In this document: positions 8,265 through 15,995 of the stretch, piece after piece | Layout of the letters: each line of letters opens with the position of its first letter | Numbering within the stretch: the first letter of the stretch is position 1 | Origin: Catellatospora sichuanensis | Lineage (GTDB): Bacteria > Actinomycetota > Actinomycetes > Mycobacteriales > Micromonosporaceae | NCBI RefSeq assembly: GCF_007483665.1 | Contig: NZ_VIQO01000040.1 | Span: forward strand, 62,001-126,000 | Direction: 5' to 3' | Length of the DNA stretch: 64,000 nucleotides | The notes under the pieces: generated by a model | The model's input: the letters and a program-made list of their open reading frames with translations, nothing else | Told to the model about the DNA's origin: nothing | Database searches by the model: none | Translations under genes and position numbers: made by a program

Positions 8265-8825
8265 ATGGTTAGGCCAGCCGCCGCAGGCTCTGCGGGGGTA
8301 GCGGGAAATAATGGCGTGGTAGACGATGACGCCGTGCGGCAGAGATGGCGAAGGCCTTACGACATCGACTACGGCCTGGCCAGCGCGGTGAACGCCCTGT
8401 TCATCCTCGGTGCCGGGACCCTGTTCTGCCTGATCGACCTTCTCGCCGGCGGCAGGCGGTTCGGCCTCTACGCCGTGTGCTGGGTGCTGACCGGGGCCGT
8501 CGTCCGGACGTGTTTCGTGGGCCTGTTCGTCAGCGGCGCCGGGGTACGTGTCCGCAAGTTCTGGCGGACGTACACCGTGCCATGGCGCGACATCTCGAGC
8601 GTCGGCATGCGGCCCCGTGCTCCATGGGGTCACCAGCGCATCCGCATCGTGACCCGCCGCTACACGATCATCGACACGCCGGTGCTCGCCGGTCCTCCCG
8701 GCGAGTGGCGACCGGCGCTGTACGGGCAGCAGCGCGGGGGATTGCTGACCCGGGTACTGCCGCCGCGGGAGTTTGCGCGGGTCATCGAAGTACTGACGGA
8801 CGCGGTACAGGGCGCGGGCGCCTGA
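8265..8825 (+). CDS. Membrane protein with bacterial PH-like domain
   Basis: 186 aa from ATG 8265. Two hydrophobic helices (about residues 44-64 and 72-95) precede a short basic segment and a beta-rich domain (VRVRKFWRTYTVPWRDISSV, then RIRIVTRRYTIIDTPVL) like the small bacterial PH (bPH) proteins of actinobacteria. Role unknown; such proteins are often envelope-associated. The start is uncertain: frames are open from 8199, and GTG 8316 (VVDDDAVRQR) is an alternative. It is divergent from the sensor kinase and shares its upstream region. Confidence 0.7.
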   Translation: MVRPAAAGSAGVAGNNGVVDDDAVRQRWRRPYDIDYGLASAVNALFILGAGTLFCLIDLLAGGRRFGLYAVCWVLTGAVVRTCFVGLFVSGAGVRVRKFWRTYTVPWRDISSVGMRPRAPWGHQRIRIVTRRYTIIDTPVLAGPPGEWRPALYGQQRGGLLTRVLPPREFARVIEVLTDAVQGAGA

Positions 8826-9030
8826 GCTGGTCGTTTGCCGGCGTCGCTCCCGGACTCGGCCTACGCGTCGGCCCACAGGCCCGCCAACTTTGTCGAGTCC
8901 CTGTGCCGCAGCCATTCGCCGCGAAATGAGCGCGATCAGACGCGCCCTCGGCACCCGCAGCCAGATGGCTGCTTAGCCGCCTGCGGTAAGAATGTCGATC
9001 AGCGGAGCGCGTCCGAGCGGAACCTCTCGA

Positions 9031-9234
9031 TCAGCTTTCGAGCATGGGATGGCCCTGATCCGCCAGTTCTTGCAGCTCCGAGACCGCTGCGTCGGTGTCG
9101 CCCGCCTCGGCGAGCAGCCGAGCAAGACTCCGCAGTGCCTGGTCGTCCCCACCGGTAGCCCGTCCACGCAGGCCGTCCACGTCTCGGTGGTCCACCAGCC
9201 ACAGATTGAGCCGACGGCCGGCGGCCCGGTCACC
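9031..9234 (-). pseudogene. Remnant of a TPR/Sel1-like helical repeat protein
   Basis: A minus-strand frame between an in-frame TAG (9235-9237) and TGA (9031-9033) has no start codon of its own but strong coding bias. It reads as two tetratricopeptide-like repeats of a type common in Micromonosporaceae: GDRAAGRRLNLWLVDHRDV, then ATGGDDQALRSLARLLAEAG and DTDAAVSELQELADQG. The frame immediately upstream of the TAG (LLQSGLAD) continues the helical pattern, suggesting an internal stop in a once longer gene. No intact flanking copy is present. Confidence 0.6.
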
Positions 9235-9490
9235 CTAGTCCGCCAGCCCGCTCTGCAGTAGGGCCGACAGGCAGGAGCAGGTTCTCGACCGGTTCGGTCT
9301 GGTCGTGATGGCGCGGCTTAGCACAGTCGCGGGCCGTTCCGCATCTTCATCCAGGGCGCATCCATACACGACGGACACGCGGTGCGAATAGGATAGTACG
9401 AACGGCTACTGATTTCGGTTTTCCTAGTCTGATAAGTCGTGATTCACGCCGCGACCCGTATCTGCCGGCGCGGGCGTCGTTGACCTGTTC

Positions 9491-10459
9491 ATGTCCTGGA
9501 TAGTGACCGGAGGCGCCGGATACATCGGCGCCCATGTCGTGCACGCCCTGCTCGCATCGGATCTCGAAGTCGTCGTCGTCGACGACCTGTCCACCGGCGA
9601 CGCCCGGCGGATACCCGCGCAGGTGGCGATCGAGCAGATCGACGTCTGCGATCTGGCCGCGATGGACACCGTCGTCGCCCGGCACCGGCCGGTGGGCGTC
9701 ATCCACCTGGCGGCGCACAAGGACGTGGCCGAATCGGTCCGCCAGCCGATGCGCTACTACCGCGACAACCTGGACGGGCTGCGTTCCGTACTCAGCGCCG
9801 TCGTCAACAACGGCGTCGGACATGTGCTCTTCTCCTCCAGCGCGGCCGTATACGGCACCCCGGACGGCGACACGCCGATCCCGGAGACCGCGCAGACCTC
9901 GCCCGACAACGCCTACGGGCGTACCAAACTCGTCGGCGAATGGCTGCTGCGCGACACGGCAGCAAGCCATGGGTTCCGGTGGGCGGCGCTGCGGTACTTC
10001 AACGTGGCCGGCGCCGCCGAACCAGGGCTGCGCGACACCGGCCTGACCAACCTGCTGCCCCGGCTGCTGCTCGCGTCGCGGCGCGGCCTGCCCGCCACCG
10101 TGTACGGCGGCGACTACCCGACCCGCGACGGCAGCGCCGTCCGTGACTACGTACACGTCGGCGACGTCGCCGACGCCCACGTATCGGCTGCGCGCGCCCT
10201 GGTCGACGGCGTGCTCCACGCCGACGTGCTCAACGTCGGCCGGGGTGAGGGCACCACGGTACTGGAGATGATCGACGCCGTCGGCCGGGCCACCGGGCGC
10301 GAGCTGTCCTACCTGGTCGAACCCCGCCGCACCGGCGACCCGGCGCACGTAGTGGCCGGCGTCGACGAGATCTCAGCCCGGCTGGGCTGGACGGCCCGCT
10401 ACGGGCTCGACGACATCGTCGTCTCGGCAGCCGCCGACAGCACCCTGGCAACCGTATGA
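9491..10459 (+). CDS. galE: UDP-glucose/UDP-GlcNAc 4-epimerase (GalE/Uge3-like), first gene of the GAG-like operon
   Basis: 322 aa extended short-chain dehydrogenase. The NAD-binding motif TGGAGYIG (residues 6-13) opens the protein, VVVDDLSTGD follows, and the catalytic triad is Ser117 (FSSSAAVYG), Tyr142 and Lys146 (AYGRTKLVGE). LRYFNVAGA and the C-terminal RRTGDPAHVVA complete the GalE pattern. Length is normal for GalE. It interconverts UDP-Glc/UDP-Gal or UDP-GlcNAc/UDP-GalNAc; the sugar specificity cannot be settled by eye, but its place as first gene of a PelF/Agd3/Sph3/GH114 operon suggests that it supplies UDP-GalNAc, as Uge3 does in fungi and PelX in Pel systems. Its stop overlaps the next frame by ATGA. 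The upstream region (9380-9490) is AT-richer and likely holds the operon promoter. Confidence 0.9.
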   Translation: MSWIVTGGAGYIGAHVVHALLASDLEVVVVDDLSTGDARRIPAQVAIEQIDVCDLAAMDTVVARHRPVGVIHLAAHKDVAESVRQPMRYYRDNLDGLRSVLSAVVNNGVGHVLFSSSAAVYGTPDGDTPIPETAQTSPDNAYGRTKLVGEWLLRDTAASHGFRWAALRYFNVAGAAEPGLRDTGLTNLLPRLLLASRRGLPATVYGGDYPTRDGSAVRDYVHVGDVADAHVSAARALVDGVLHADVLNVGRGEGTTVLEMIDAVGRATGRELSYLVEPRRTGDPAHVVAGVDEISARLGWTARYGLDDIVVSAAADSTLATV

Positions 10460-10478
10460 CCAGGTCCGTGACTCAACC

Positions 10479-10485
10479 AGAGGAG
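10479..10485 (+). promoter_or_regulatory. Shine-Dalgarno deciding a TTG start
   Basis: AGAGGAG lies 6 nt before TTG 10492. This supports TTG 10492 as the start of the deacetylase rather than ATG 10456, which overlaps the galE stop but lacks its own ribosome-binding site. Confidence 0.6.
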
Positions 10486-10491
10486 ACAACC

Positions 10492-12522
10492 TTGTTCGGC
10501 AAGCACACATCGCCGCCGGGCGGGCGCAAAGCGCGCCTGCTCGCGGCCTGCACCGTCGCGTGCCTGGCGGTGACGGCGCTGGCCGGCTCCCCGGCGCAGG
10601 CGTACGCCACCGGCGTCCGCGTGGACCTGCGGGTGCTGGTCTTCGACGACGGCTCGGCCGGTGTCGGGGTCGTGACCGCGCAGATGGACCGCGAGGGCGT
10701 GCCCTACGACACGATCGACCTGAACCAGCCGGCCCGGCCCGCGCTGACCGCCGCCGCCCTGTCGGACCGGGTCGCCGGCCAGCCGCGCGCCAAATACAAC
10801 GGCGTCGTCATGCCCAACGAGCACGCGCTGCCACCTGCCGAACTCGCGGTCCTCGCGGCATTCGAGCAGACGTTCGGAGTCCGGCAGCTCGACGCGTACA
10901 CGGCACCGACCGCGGCCGTCGGCCTCACCACCACCTGGAGCGGGCTGCTCGACGGCGGCGCGCTGGCCGTCACGCCCGCCGGGCAGGCAGCCGGGTTCGG
11001 TTACCTCACCGGTGCCCTGGCGGTCGACGACGCCGACCCGGCCGTGGCGGAAAGCTACGGCTACCTGGCCGCACCCGCCGCCGGGGCGAACTACACCCCC
11101 CTGGTCAACGGCACCAGCCCCGCATCCGGGGCGATCATCGGCGTGTACCGCACCGGCACCCGCGAGGAGCTGGTGGTGACACTGGCGATGAACGAGTACC
11201 AGAGCGTCGCCCAGCAGCTCGGCCACGGCCTGGTGACCTGGCTGACCCAGGGCGTGCACCTGGGCCACTGGCGCAACTGGTTCAGCGTGCACATCGACGA
11301 CGTCCTGCTGCCCGACGCCCGCTGGGACGCCGAGCGCAACTGCACCGTCGGCGACGACTGCCCGCCGATCCCGGACCCGCTGGCCGACATCCGGATGACC
11401 GCCGCCGACGTCACCGCGCTGGTGTCCTGGCAGAACACCCAGGGCATCAAGGCCGACCTGGCGTTCAACGCCGAGGGTGCCGTCGAGGCGGGTCCGACCG
11501 ACGCGCTGACTGCGAGGCTGGTCGCCGACCGGGCCCAGTTCCGCTGGCTCAACCACACCTACTCGCACCCCTACCTGGGCTGCGTGCAGGACTTCTCCAC
11601 CACGCCATGGCACTGCGCCACCGACCCGGTCACCGGCGCCGTGCTCTATGCCGCCCAGGCCGACATCCGAGCCCAGATCACCGACAACCTGACCTGGGCG
11701 CAGGGCAGGGGCATCAGCGTCAACCGGGCCGAGCTGGTCACCGGCGAGCACTCGGGCCTCAAGACCCTGCCGCAGATGGCGGTCGACAACCCTCACCTCG
11801 CCCCGGCGCTGGGCCAGGCAGGTGTCACGATCATCGCCTCCGACGCGTCCCGTGAGCCGGTCACGCGCCGCGTCGGCGCGGCCCGTACGGTGCCCCGCCA
11901 CCCGATGAACATCTTCTACAACGTCGCCACCCGGGCCGACGAGGTCGACGAGTACAACTGGATCTACACCAGCCGTGCCGACGGCGGCAGCGGCATCTGC
12001 GAGAACAACCCGTCCTCGACCTGTATCGCCCCGCTGTCCACCGTGACCGGCTTCGACGACTACATCGTGCCGGTCGAGGCCCGGATCGCCTACGGCCACG
12101 TGATCTCGGCCGACCCGCGCCCGCACTACGTGCACCAGTCGAACATCACCGCAGACCGCATCCTGTACCCGGTCCTCGACGCGGTGCTCGACCGGTACCG
12201 CAGCACCTACACCGCCGCCACACCCATCGTGAATCCGCGGATGAGCGAGGTCGCGGCGCTGCAGACCCAGCAGGCCGCATGGCGGGCCGCCGTCGCGGCC
12301 CGCACCGTCGAGGCCTACCTCAGCAACGGCCGGATCACCGTCATCAACCGCGGTGCCGCCCTCGCCGTGCCGATCACCGTACCGGCGAACACGCAGACCA
12401 TCATGCTGTCGCTGCTCGGCCTCGAACTGCGCGGCGGCCCGTACGGCTCGGTCTACGGCCCGGAGCGCTCCGGGTGGACGACCCTGGCCGCCAACGGCCA
12501 GCAACTGCTGCGCACGGCATAG
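10492..12522 (+). CDS. Secreted Agd3-like (CE18) polysaccharide deacetylase
   Basis: 676 aa from TTG 10492 (12 residues more if ATG 10456 is used). A signal peptide (RKARLLAACTVACLAVTALA, cleavage near SPAQA) directs export. The central (beta/alpha) NodB-like domain has metal-ligand motifs WFSVHIDDVLLPD (Asp269/Asp270) and WLNHTYSHPYLGC (His355, His359), the arrangement seen in the fungal GAG deacetylase Agd3 rather than in classic NodB enzymes. The preceding 250 residues (DLRVLVFDDG, YNGVVMPNEHALP) form a second domain, and the C-terminus is a small beta domain, as in Agd3. The expected reaction is removal of acetyl groups from GalNAc in an extracellular alpha-1,4-linked polymer, giving a cationic adhesive product. 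It is coupled to galE upstream and lies 10 nt before the glycosyltransferase. Confidence 0.8.
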   Translation: MFGKHTSPPGGRKARLLAACTVACLAVTALAGSPAQAYATGVRVDLRVLVFDDGSAGVGVVTAQMDREGVPYDTIDLNQPARPALTAAALSDRVAGQPRAKYNGVVMPNEHALPPAELAVLAAFEQTFGVRQLDAYTAPTAAVGLTTTWSGLLDGGALAVTPAGQAAGFGYLTGALAVDDADPAVAESYGYLAAPAAGANYTPLVNGTSPASGAIIGVYRTGTREELVVTLAMNEYQSVAQQLGHGLVTWLTQGVHLGHWRNWFSVHIDDVLLPDARWDAERNCTVGDDCPPIPDPLADIRMTAADVTALVSWQNTQGIKADLAFNAEGAVEAGPTDALTARLVADRAQFRWLNHTYSHPYLGCVQDFSTTPWHCATDPVTGAVLYAAQADIRAQITDNLTWAQGRGISVNRAELVTGEHSGLKTLPQMAVDNPHLAPALGQAGVTIIASDASREPVTRRVGAARTVPRHPMNIFYNVATRADEVDEYNWIYTSRADGGSGICENNPSSTCIAPLSTVTGFDDYIVPVEARIAYGHVISADPRPHYVHQSNITADRILYPVLDAVLDRYRSTYTAATPIVNPRMSEVAALQTQQAAWRAAVAARTVEAYLSNGRITVINRGAALAVPITVPANTQTIMLSLLGLELRGGPYGSVYGPERSGWTTLAANGQQLLRTA

Positions 12523-12532
12523 GGGACAGTCG

Positions 12533-14014
12533 ATGCGCGTCGCGTTGGTCAACGAGGGCACCTACCCGTACGTGCTCGGCGGCGTCAGCACCTGGTGCGA
12601 TCACCTCGTCCGCGGGCTGACCGACGTCACCTGGCACCTGGTCACCATCGTCGGCCAGCCGACGATGACACCAGCGCTGGCCCTGCCCGACAACGTGGCG
12701 TCGCTGTCGGCCGTTGCCATCTGGGACCGGCCCCGGGCTCCGCGCCGCCGCTCCATCAGGGCGGCGGCGCGGATGTGCACCGGCATGCTCGGCGACACAC
12801 CCGCCCACCTCGACCTGTTCCGATCCGGGCTACGCGAACTGGCCCTGGCCCAACCCGGGCACGCACGGCCAGGATGCGCCCACTGCGCCCGGGCACCAGC
12901 CGCCTGCCCCCGCCACGGGCTCGCCGGCCGCCACCCGCTCCACGGACTTCCCCTGGCCGACCTGCTACTCGACGCCTGGACACAGGCCGCACGCACCACC
13001 GGCCGGCCACTGCCCCGGCTCACGCTACGCGACGCCGACGAAGCCGCAGCCCTCATCGAACACGCAGTACGCCCCCTCGCGGCCTTCCTGCCACCGGTCG
13101 ACGTATGCCACGCCAACGCCAACGGCCTGTCGTCACTGGTGGCGCTGGCCGCGAAATGGCGCGACGGCGTCCCGTTCCTGATGACCGAACACGGCGTCTA
13201 CCTACGCGAACGCTACCTGTCGGCAGGCACCCACCAGCCCGGGGTGAAAGTCGCGGTGCTGCGGTTCCACCGGGCACTGGCCCGACTCGCCTACACCGAA
13301 GCCGACCTGATCGCCCCCGTCAGCGCCTTCAACCAGCGCTGGGAGGAACGCCACGGCGCCGACCCCGCCCGCATCCACGTCATCCCCAACGGCGTCGACC
13401 CGCACCGCTTCCCGCCGCTCACCGCCGAACCCGACATCCCCACCATCTCCTGGGTCGGCCGCATCGACCCGCTCAAAGACCTGGAGACGCTGATCAGCGC
13501 CCTCGCCGTGGTACGACAGCAAGTACCCGACGCCCGCCTGCACCTCGCCGGACCCGTACCCGCCGGCAACGAGGACTACGCCCGCACCTGCCACGACCTC
13601 GCCGCCGGACTCGGCCTGGCCGACGCGGTGACCTTCGCCGGCCCCGTCGCCAGCAGCCGCGACGCGTTCCAAGCCGGACACGTGGCAGCACTGTCGAGCA
13701 TCTCCGAAGGCATGCCCTACACCATCGTCGAAGCGATGATGTGCCAACGGCCCACCGTCAGCACCGACGTCGGCGGCGTCGCCGAAATGGTCGGCGACGC
13801 CGGCATCGTGGTCCCGCCACGCGACCCGATCGCCTTCGGCACCGCCTGCGCGACCCTGCTACGCGACACCGGGCAGCGCCGCGACCTCGGCCGCCGCGGC
13901 CACGACCGGGCACTGCGACTCTTCACCCTGCGCCGATGCCTGGACTCCTACCGCCGGCAGTACCAGCTGCTGGGCGGCAACCGGCCACCACACGACGGCA
14001 GCGCCCCCGCATGA
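12533..14014 (+). CDS. PelF-like GT4 glycosyltransferase
   Basis: 493 aa, cytosolic. The N-terminus carries the PelF/DUF3492 hallmark EGTYPYVLGGVSTW (residues 8-21), and the middle includes TEHGVYLRERY. The C-terminal GT4 Rossmann domain has VIPNGVDPHRF, SWVGRIDPLKD and the retaining EX7E motif at Glu392/Glu400 (SEGMPYTIVEAM). PelF polymerises UDP-activated N-acetylhexosamine during Pel synthesis, and the fungal Gt4C carries a related GT4 domain. The length matches PelF (about 500 aa). Residues about 80-170 contain a Cys/Pro/Arg-rich insert (ARPGCAHCARAPAACPR) that could bind metal and is unusual. The start ATG 12533 follows a GGGGACAG Shine-Dalgarno-like sequence, and the stop overlaps the membrane-protein start by ATGA. 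Confidence 0.88.
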   Translation: MRVALVNEGTYPYVLGGVSTWCDHLVRGLTDVTWHLVTIVGQPTMTPALALPDNVASLSAVAIWDRPRAPRRRSIRAAARMCTGMLGDTPAHLDLFRSGLRELALAQPGHARPGCAHCARAPAACPRHGLAGRHPLHGLPLADLLLDAWTQAARTTGRPLPRLTLRDADEAAALIEHAVRPLAAFLPPVDVCHANANGLSSLVALAAKWRDGVPFLMTEHGVYLRERYLSAGTHQPGVKVAVLRFHRALARLAYTEADLIAPVSAFNQRWEERHGADPARIHVIPNGVDPHRFPPLTAEPDIPTISWVGRIDPLKDLETLISALAVVRQQVPDARLHLAGPVPAGNEDYARTCHDLAAGLGLADAVTFAGPVASSRDAFQAGHVAALSSISEGMPYTIVEAMMCQRPTVSTDVGGVAEMVGDAGIVVPPRDPIAFGTACATLLRDTGQRRDLGRRGHDRALRLFTLRRCLDSYRRQYQLLGGNRPPHDGSAPA

Positions 14015-15366
14015 GCATCGACAGCGCCGCACCGCCGACCATCGCACCCATCGCGATCCCGTCCGCCGCCGACCTCGCCCAGCAGGTACACGCCCGGCTC
14101 GGCTGGGCCGCCGACACCGGCGAGGTCGCCGCAGTCCTCGAATCAACCGGAATCAACGACCGGGCCGCCGGAACCTACGGACACCCGTCGGTCTTCACCC
14201 TCGCCCGCCAGATCCTGACCACACCCGCACAACCCCACCCCGCACCCGAACCGGCACCCCAGACACCACGCATCCCGATCATCGACGCACTCGTCCGCGC
14301 CGGACTCTTCCTCACCCCGACGGTCATCGTCACCGGCAGCGCCCCACTGTTCGGCACCCTGCCCTGGTACGCCACCACCGGCCCTCTCGTAGCCGGCTGG
14401 GCCACCGCCCAAGCCCTGGCATTCCTCGGCTACCAAGCAGTCAACGAAGCCGGCGTACGCTGCGCCGCCCGACGCCTCGCCCTCGGATTCGCGACACTGG
14501 CACTGCTCTGGGCCGCCCTGCTCGCCGCCTCCGGCGCCTCAACCACGTCCTACCTCGTCAGCGCCGCCCAGATAATGCTGTTCGCGGCCAACACCGCCGC
14601 ACTGGTCACCGGCACCGAACGACGCACCCTCATCGCCGCAGCCTCCTGCTGGCTCGCCACCGCCGCCCTGCTCGCCGGCACCGGACCACCCGCCGTCGCC
14701 GCCCTGCTCGCCGGCCTGCTCGCCATGGTCACCGTCGCCTACCTACCGGCATGGGGACGCGGCACCCAGCCGTGGCGCCCGGACCTGAACCGCTACGCCG
14801 TCGCCGCCCGGCACGGCACCGTCGGCGCCGGGCAGGCCCTGCTGTTCATCCTCGTAGCCCTGCAGCAGACGGGCACCATCGCGCCGGCCGCGACCTCGGC
14901 ACCACTGCTGGTCGGCATACCCCTGACGGAACTGATGCTGCTGCGCCACCAGCGGCGCGTCGCCGACGGCCGGGTCCGGCTCACCGACCGCACCGCCTTC
15001 CGCCGCCACCTGGCCCGCACCGGCACCACGACCGGACTCGCCCTGGCCGTACCGCCGCTGGCCGCCGCGGCACTCCTGCTGTCCACACCCACCCCCGACG
15101 GCTGGGCGGTCACCGCATCCACCCTGCTCGCCGGAATCAACGCGATCTGCCTGGTCCTCGTCGCGCACCGCCGCCCCGCCTCCGCGCTGGCCCTGATCTG
15201 GCTCAGCGCGGCCCTGATCGCCCTGAGCATCACCGCCCTGCGGATCCTGCTGCCGAACGCACCCGACGCAGCCACCGCCAGCAGCGCCGTAATCCTCCTA
15301 TGCCTCTACCCGCCCGCCCTGGCCGAAGCCGTCAGGGCACTGAAAGACCCCTGGAGCTACCGATGA
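14011..15366 (+). CDS. Polytopic membrane protein of the GAG-like operon (putative polymer export partner)
   Basis: 451 aa. The N-terminal 90 residues are soluble and contain a motif recurring in actinobacterial polysaccharide membrane proteins (VAAVLESTGINDRAAGTYG, then SVFTLARQIL). About 12 hydrophobic helices follow from residue 93 to 440, with a basic loop near 315-335. No known transporter signature can be read, and there is no clear PelG identity. Coupling by ATGA on both sides to the glycosyltransferase and the spherulin-4 gene suggests that it forms the export channel or flippase for the polymer, the role played by PelG in Pel or by the membrane part of fungal Gt4C. Function is inferred from context only. 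Confidence 0.7.
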   Translation: MSIDSAAPPTIAPIAIPSAADLAQQVHARLGWAADTGEVAAVLESTGINDRAAGTYGHPSVFTLARQILTTPAQPHPAPEPAPQTPRIPIIDALVRAGLFLTPTVIVTGSAPLFGTLPWYATTGPLVAGWATAQALAFLGYQAVNEAGVRCAARRLALGFATLALLWAALLAASGASTTSYLVSAAQIMLFAANTAALVTGTERRTLIAAASCWLATAALLAGTGPPAVAALLAGLLAMVTVAYLPAWGRGTQPWRPDLNRYAVAARHGTVGAGQALLFILVALQQTGTIAPAATSAPLLVGIPLTELMLLRHQRRVADGRVRLTDRTAFRRHLARTGTTTGLALAVPPLAAAALLLSTPTPDGWAVTASTLLAGINAICLVLVAHRRPASALALIWLSAALIALSITALRILLPNAPDAATASSAVILLCLYPPALAEAVRALKDPWSYR

Positions 15367-15995
15367 CCACCCTGCTCCCGCTCTACACCCACCCGCTGGA
15401 AGACCCCGCCGCCTGGCAGGCGGTAGCATCCGCCGGCCCGACCGTCACCACGATCATCAACGTCCACAACGGACCCGGCAGAGCCGCCGACACCGTCTAC
15501 GACCAGGCCACCACGCTGCTGCGCGCCGCCGGAGCACCCATGCTCGGCTACGTCGACCTCGACTACGGCCACCGCGCCGACGCCGACATCGAAGACGACC
15601 TCGCCGCCTGGCACCGGTATCCCATCGACGGCGTCTTCTTCGACCAGGTACCGACCGCCGACGCCGCGCTCGCCGGGACCGCCCGGATGACCCGCCTCGC
15701 CCGTGGCCTGGTCGTGCTGAACCCGGGCACCCGCCCCGACCCGGCCTACGCAGCCCTGGCCGACCTCGTCTGCACGTACGAGGGGCCCTGGCCGGACTAC
15801 CGGCAGCAGCCCGACACACCGGACCTGCCCAACGCGGCGCACCTCGTCTACGGGGTGCCCACCGCCGAACTGGCCCACGCCCGTGCCGTGCTGGCCACCC
15901 GCACCGGTGGTGCCGGGCTCGTCACCGACGGCACCGCCCCGCTGCCGTACCGGGGCGTCCCGTCGTGGCTGGTCCCGGCCGGGATGCCCCGATGA
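15363..15995 (+). CDS. Spherulin-4 / Sph3-like glycoside hydrolase (GH135 type)
   Basis: 210 aa TIM-barrel protein. It starts directly with the first barrel strand LLPLYTHP (residues 4-11), followed by TIINVHNGPG (INxxxGPG motif), MLGYVDLDYG (YVxxxYG motif, about 60-70) and the acidic strand YPIDGVFFDQV (residues 86-96, Asp94). These are the signature motifs of spherulation-specific family 4. Fungal Sph3 (GH135) is an alpha-1,4-GalNAc endo-hydrolase required for galactosaminogalactan synthesis. No signal peptide or membrane anchor is present in this start choice, so the enzyme appears cytosolic or depends on partners for localisation, which differs from the membrane-anchored fungal protein. 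ATGA overlaps with both neighbours leave no room for a longer N-terminus. Confidence 0.85.
   Translation: MTTLLPLYTHPLEDPAAWQAVASAGPTVTTIINVHNGPGRAADTVYDQATTLLRAAGAPMLGYVDLDYGHRADADIEDDLAAWHRYPIDGVFFDQVPTADAALAGTARMTRLARGLVVLNPGTRPDPAYAALADLVCTYEGPWPDYRQQPDTPDLPNAAHLVYGVPTAELAHARAVLATRTGGAGLVTDGTAPLPYRGVPSWLVPAGMPR

Noticed and set aside
10399-12561. 720-codon minus-strand frame opposite the deacetylase
   Set aside because: Shadow of the Agd3-like gene; composition rich in Gly/Val/Arg/His with no domain.
12595-14010. Plus-strand frame (+3) overlapping the glycosyltransferase
   Set aside because: Arg/Pro/His-rich until it becomes the true frame at ATG 14011; only the part from 14011 is real.
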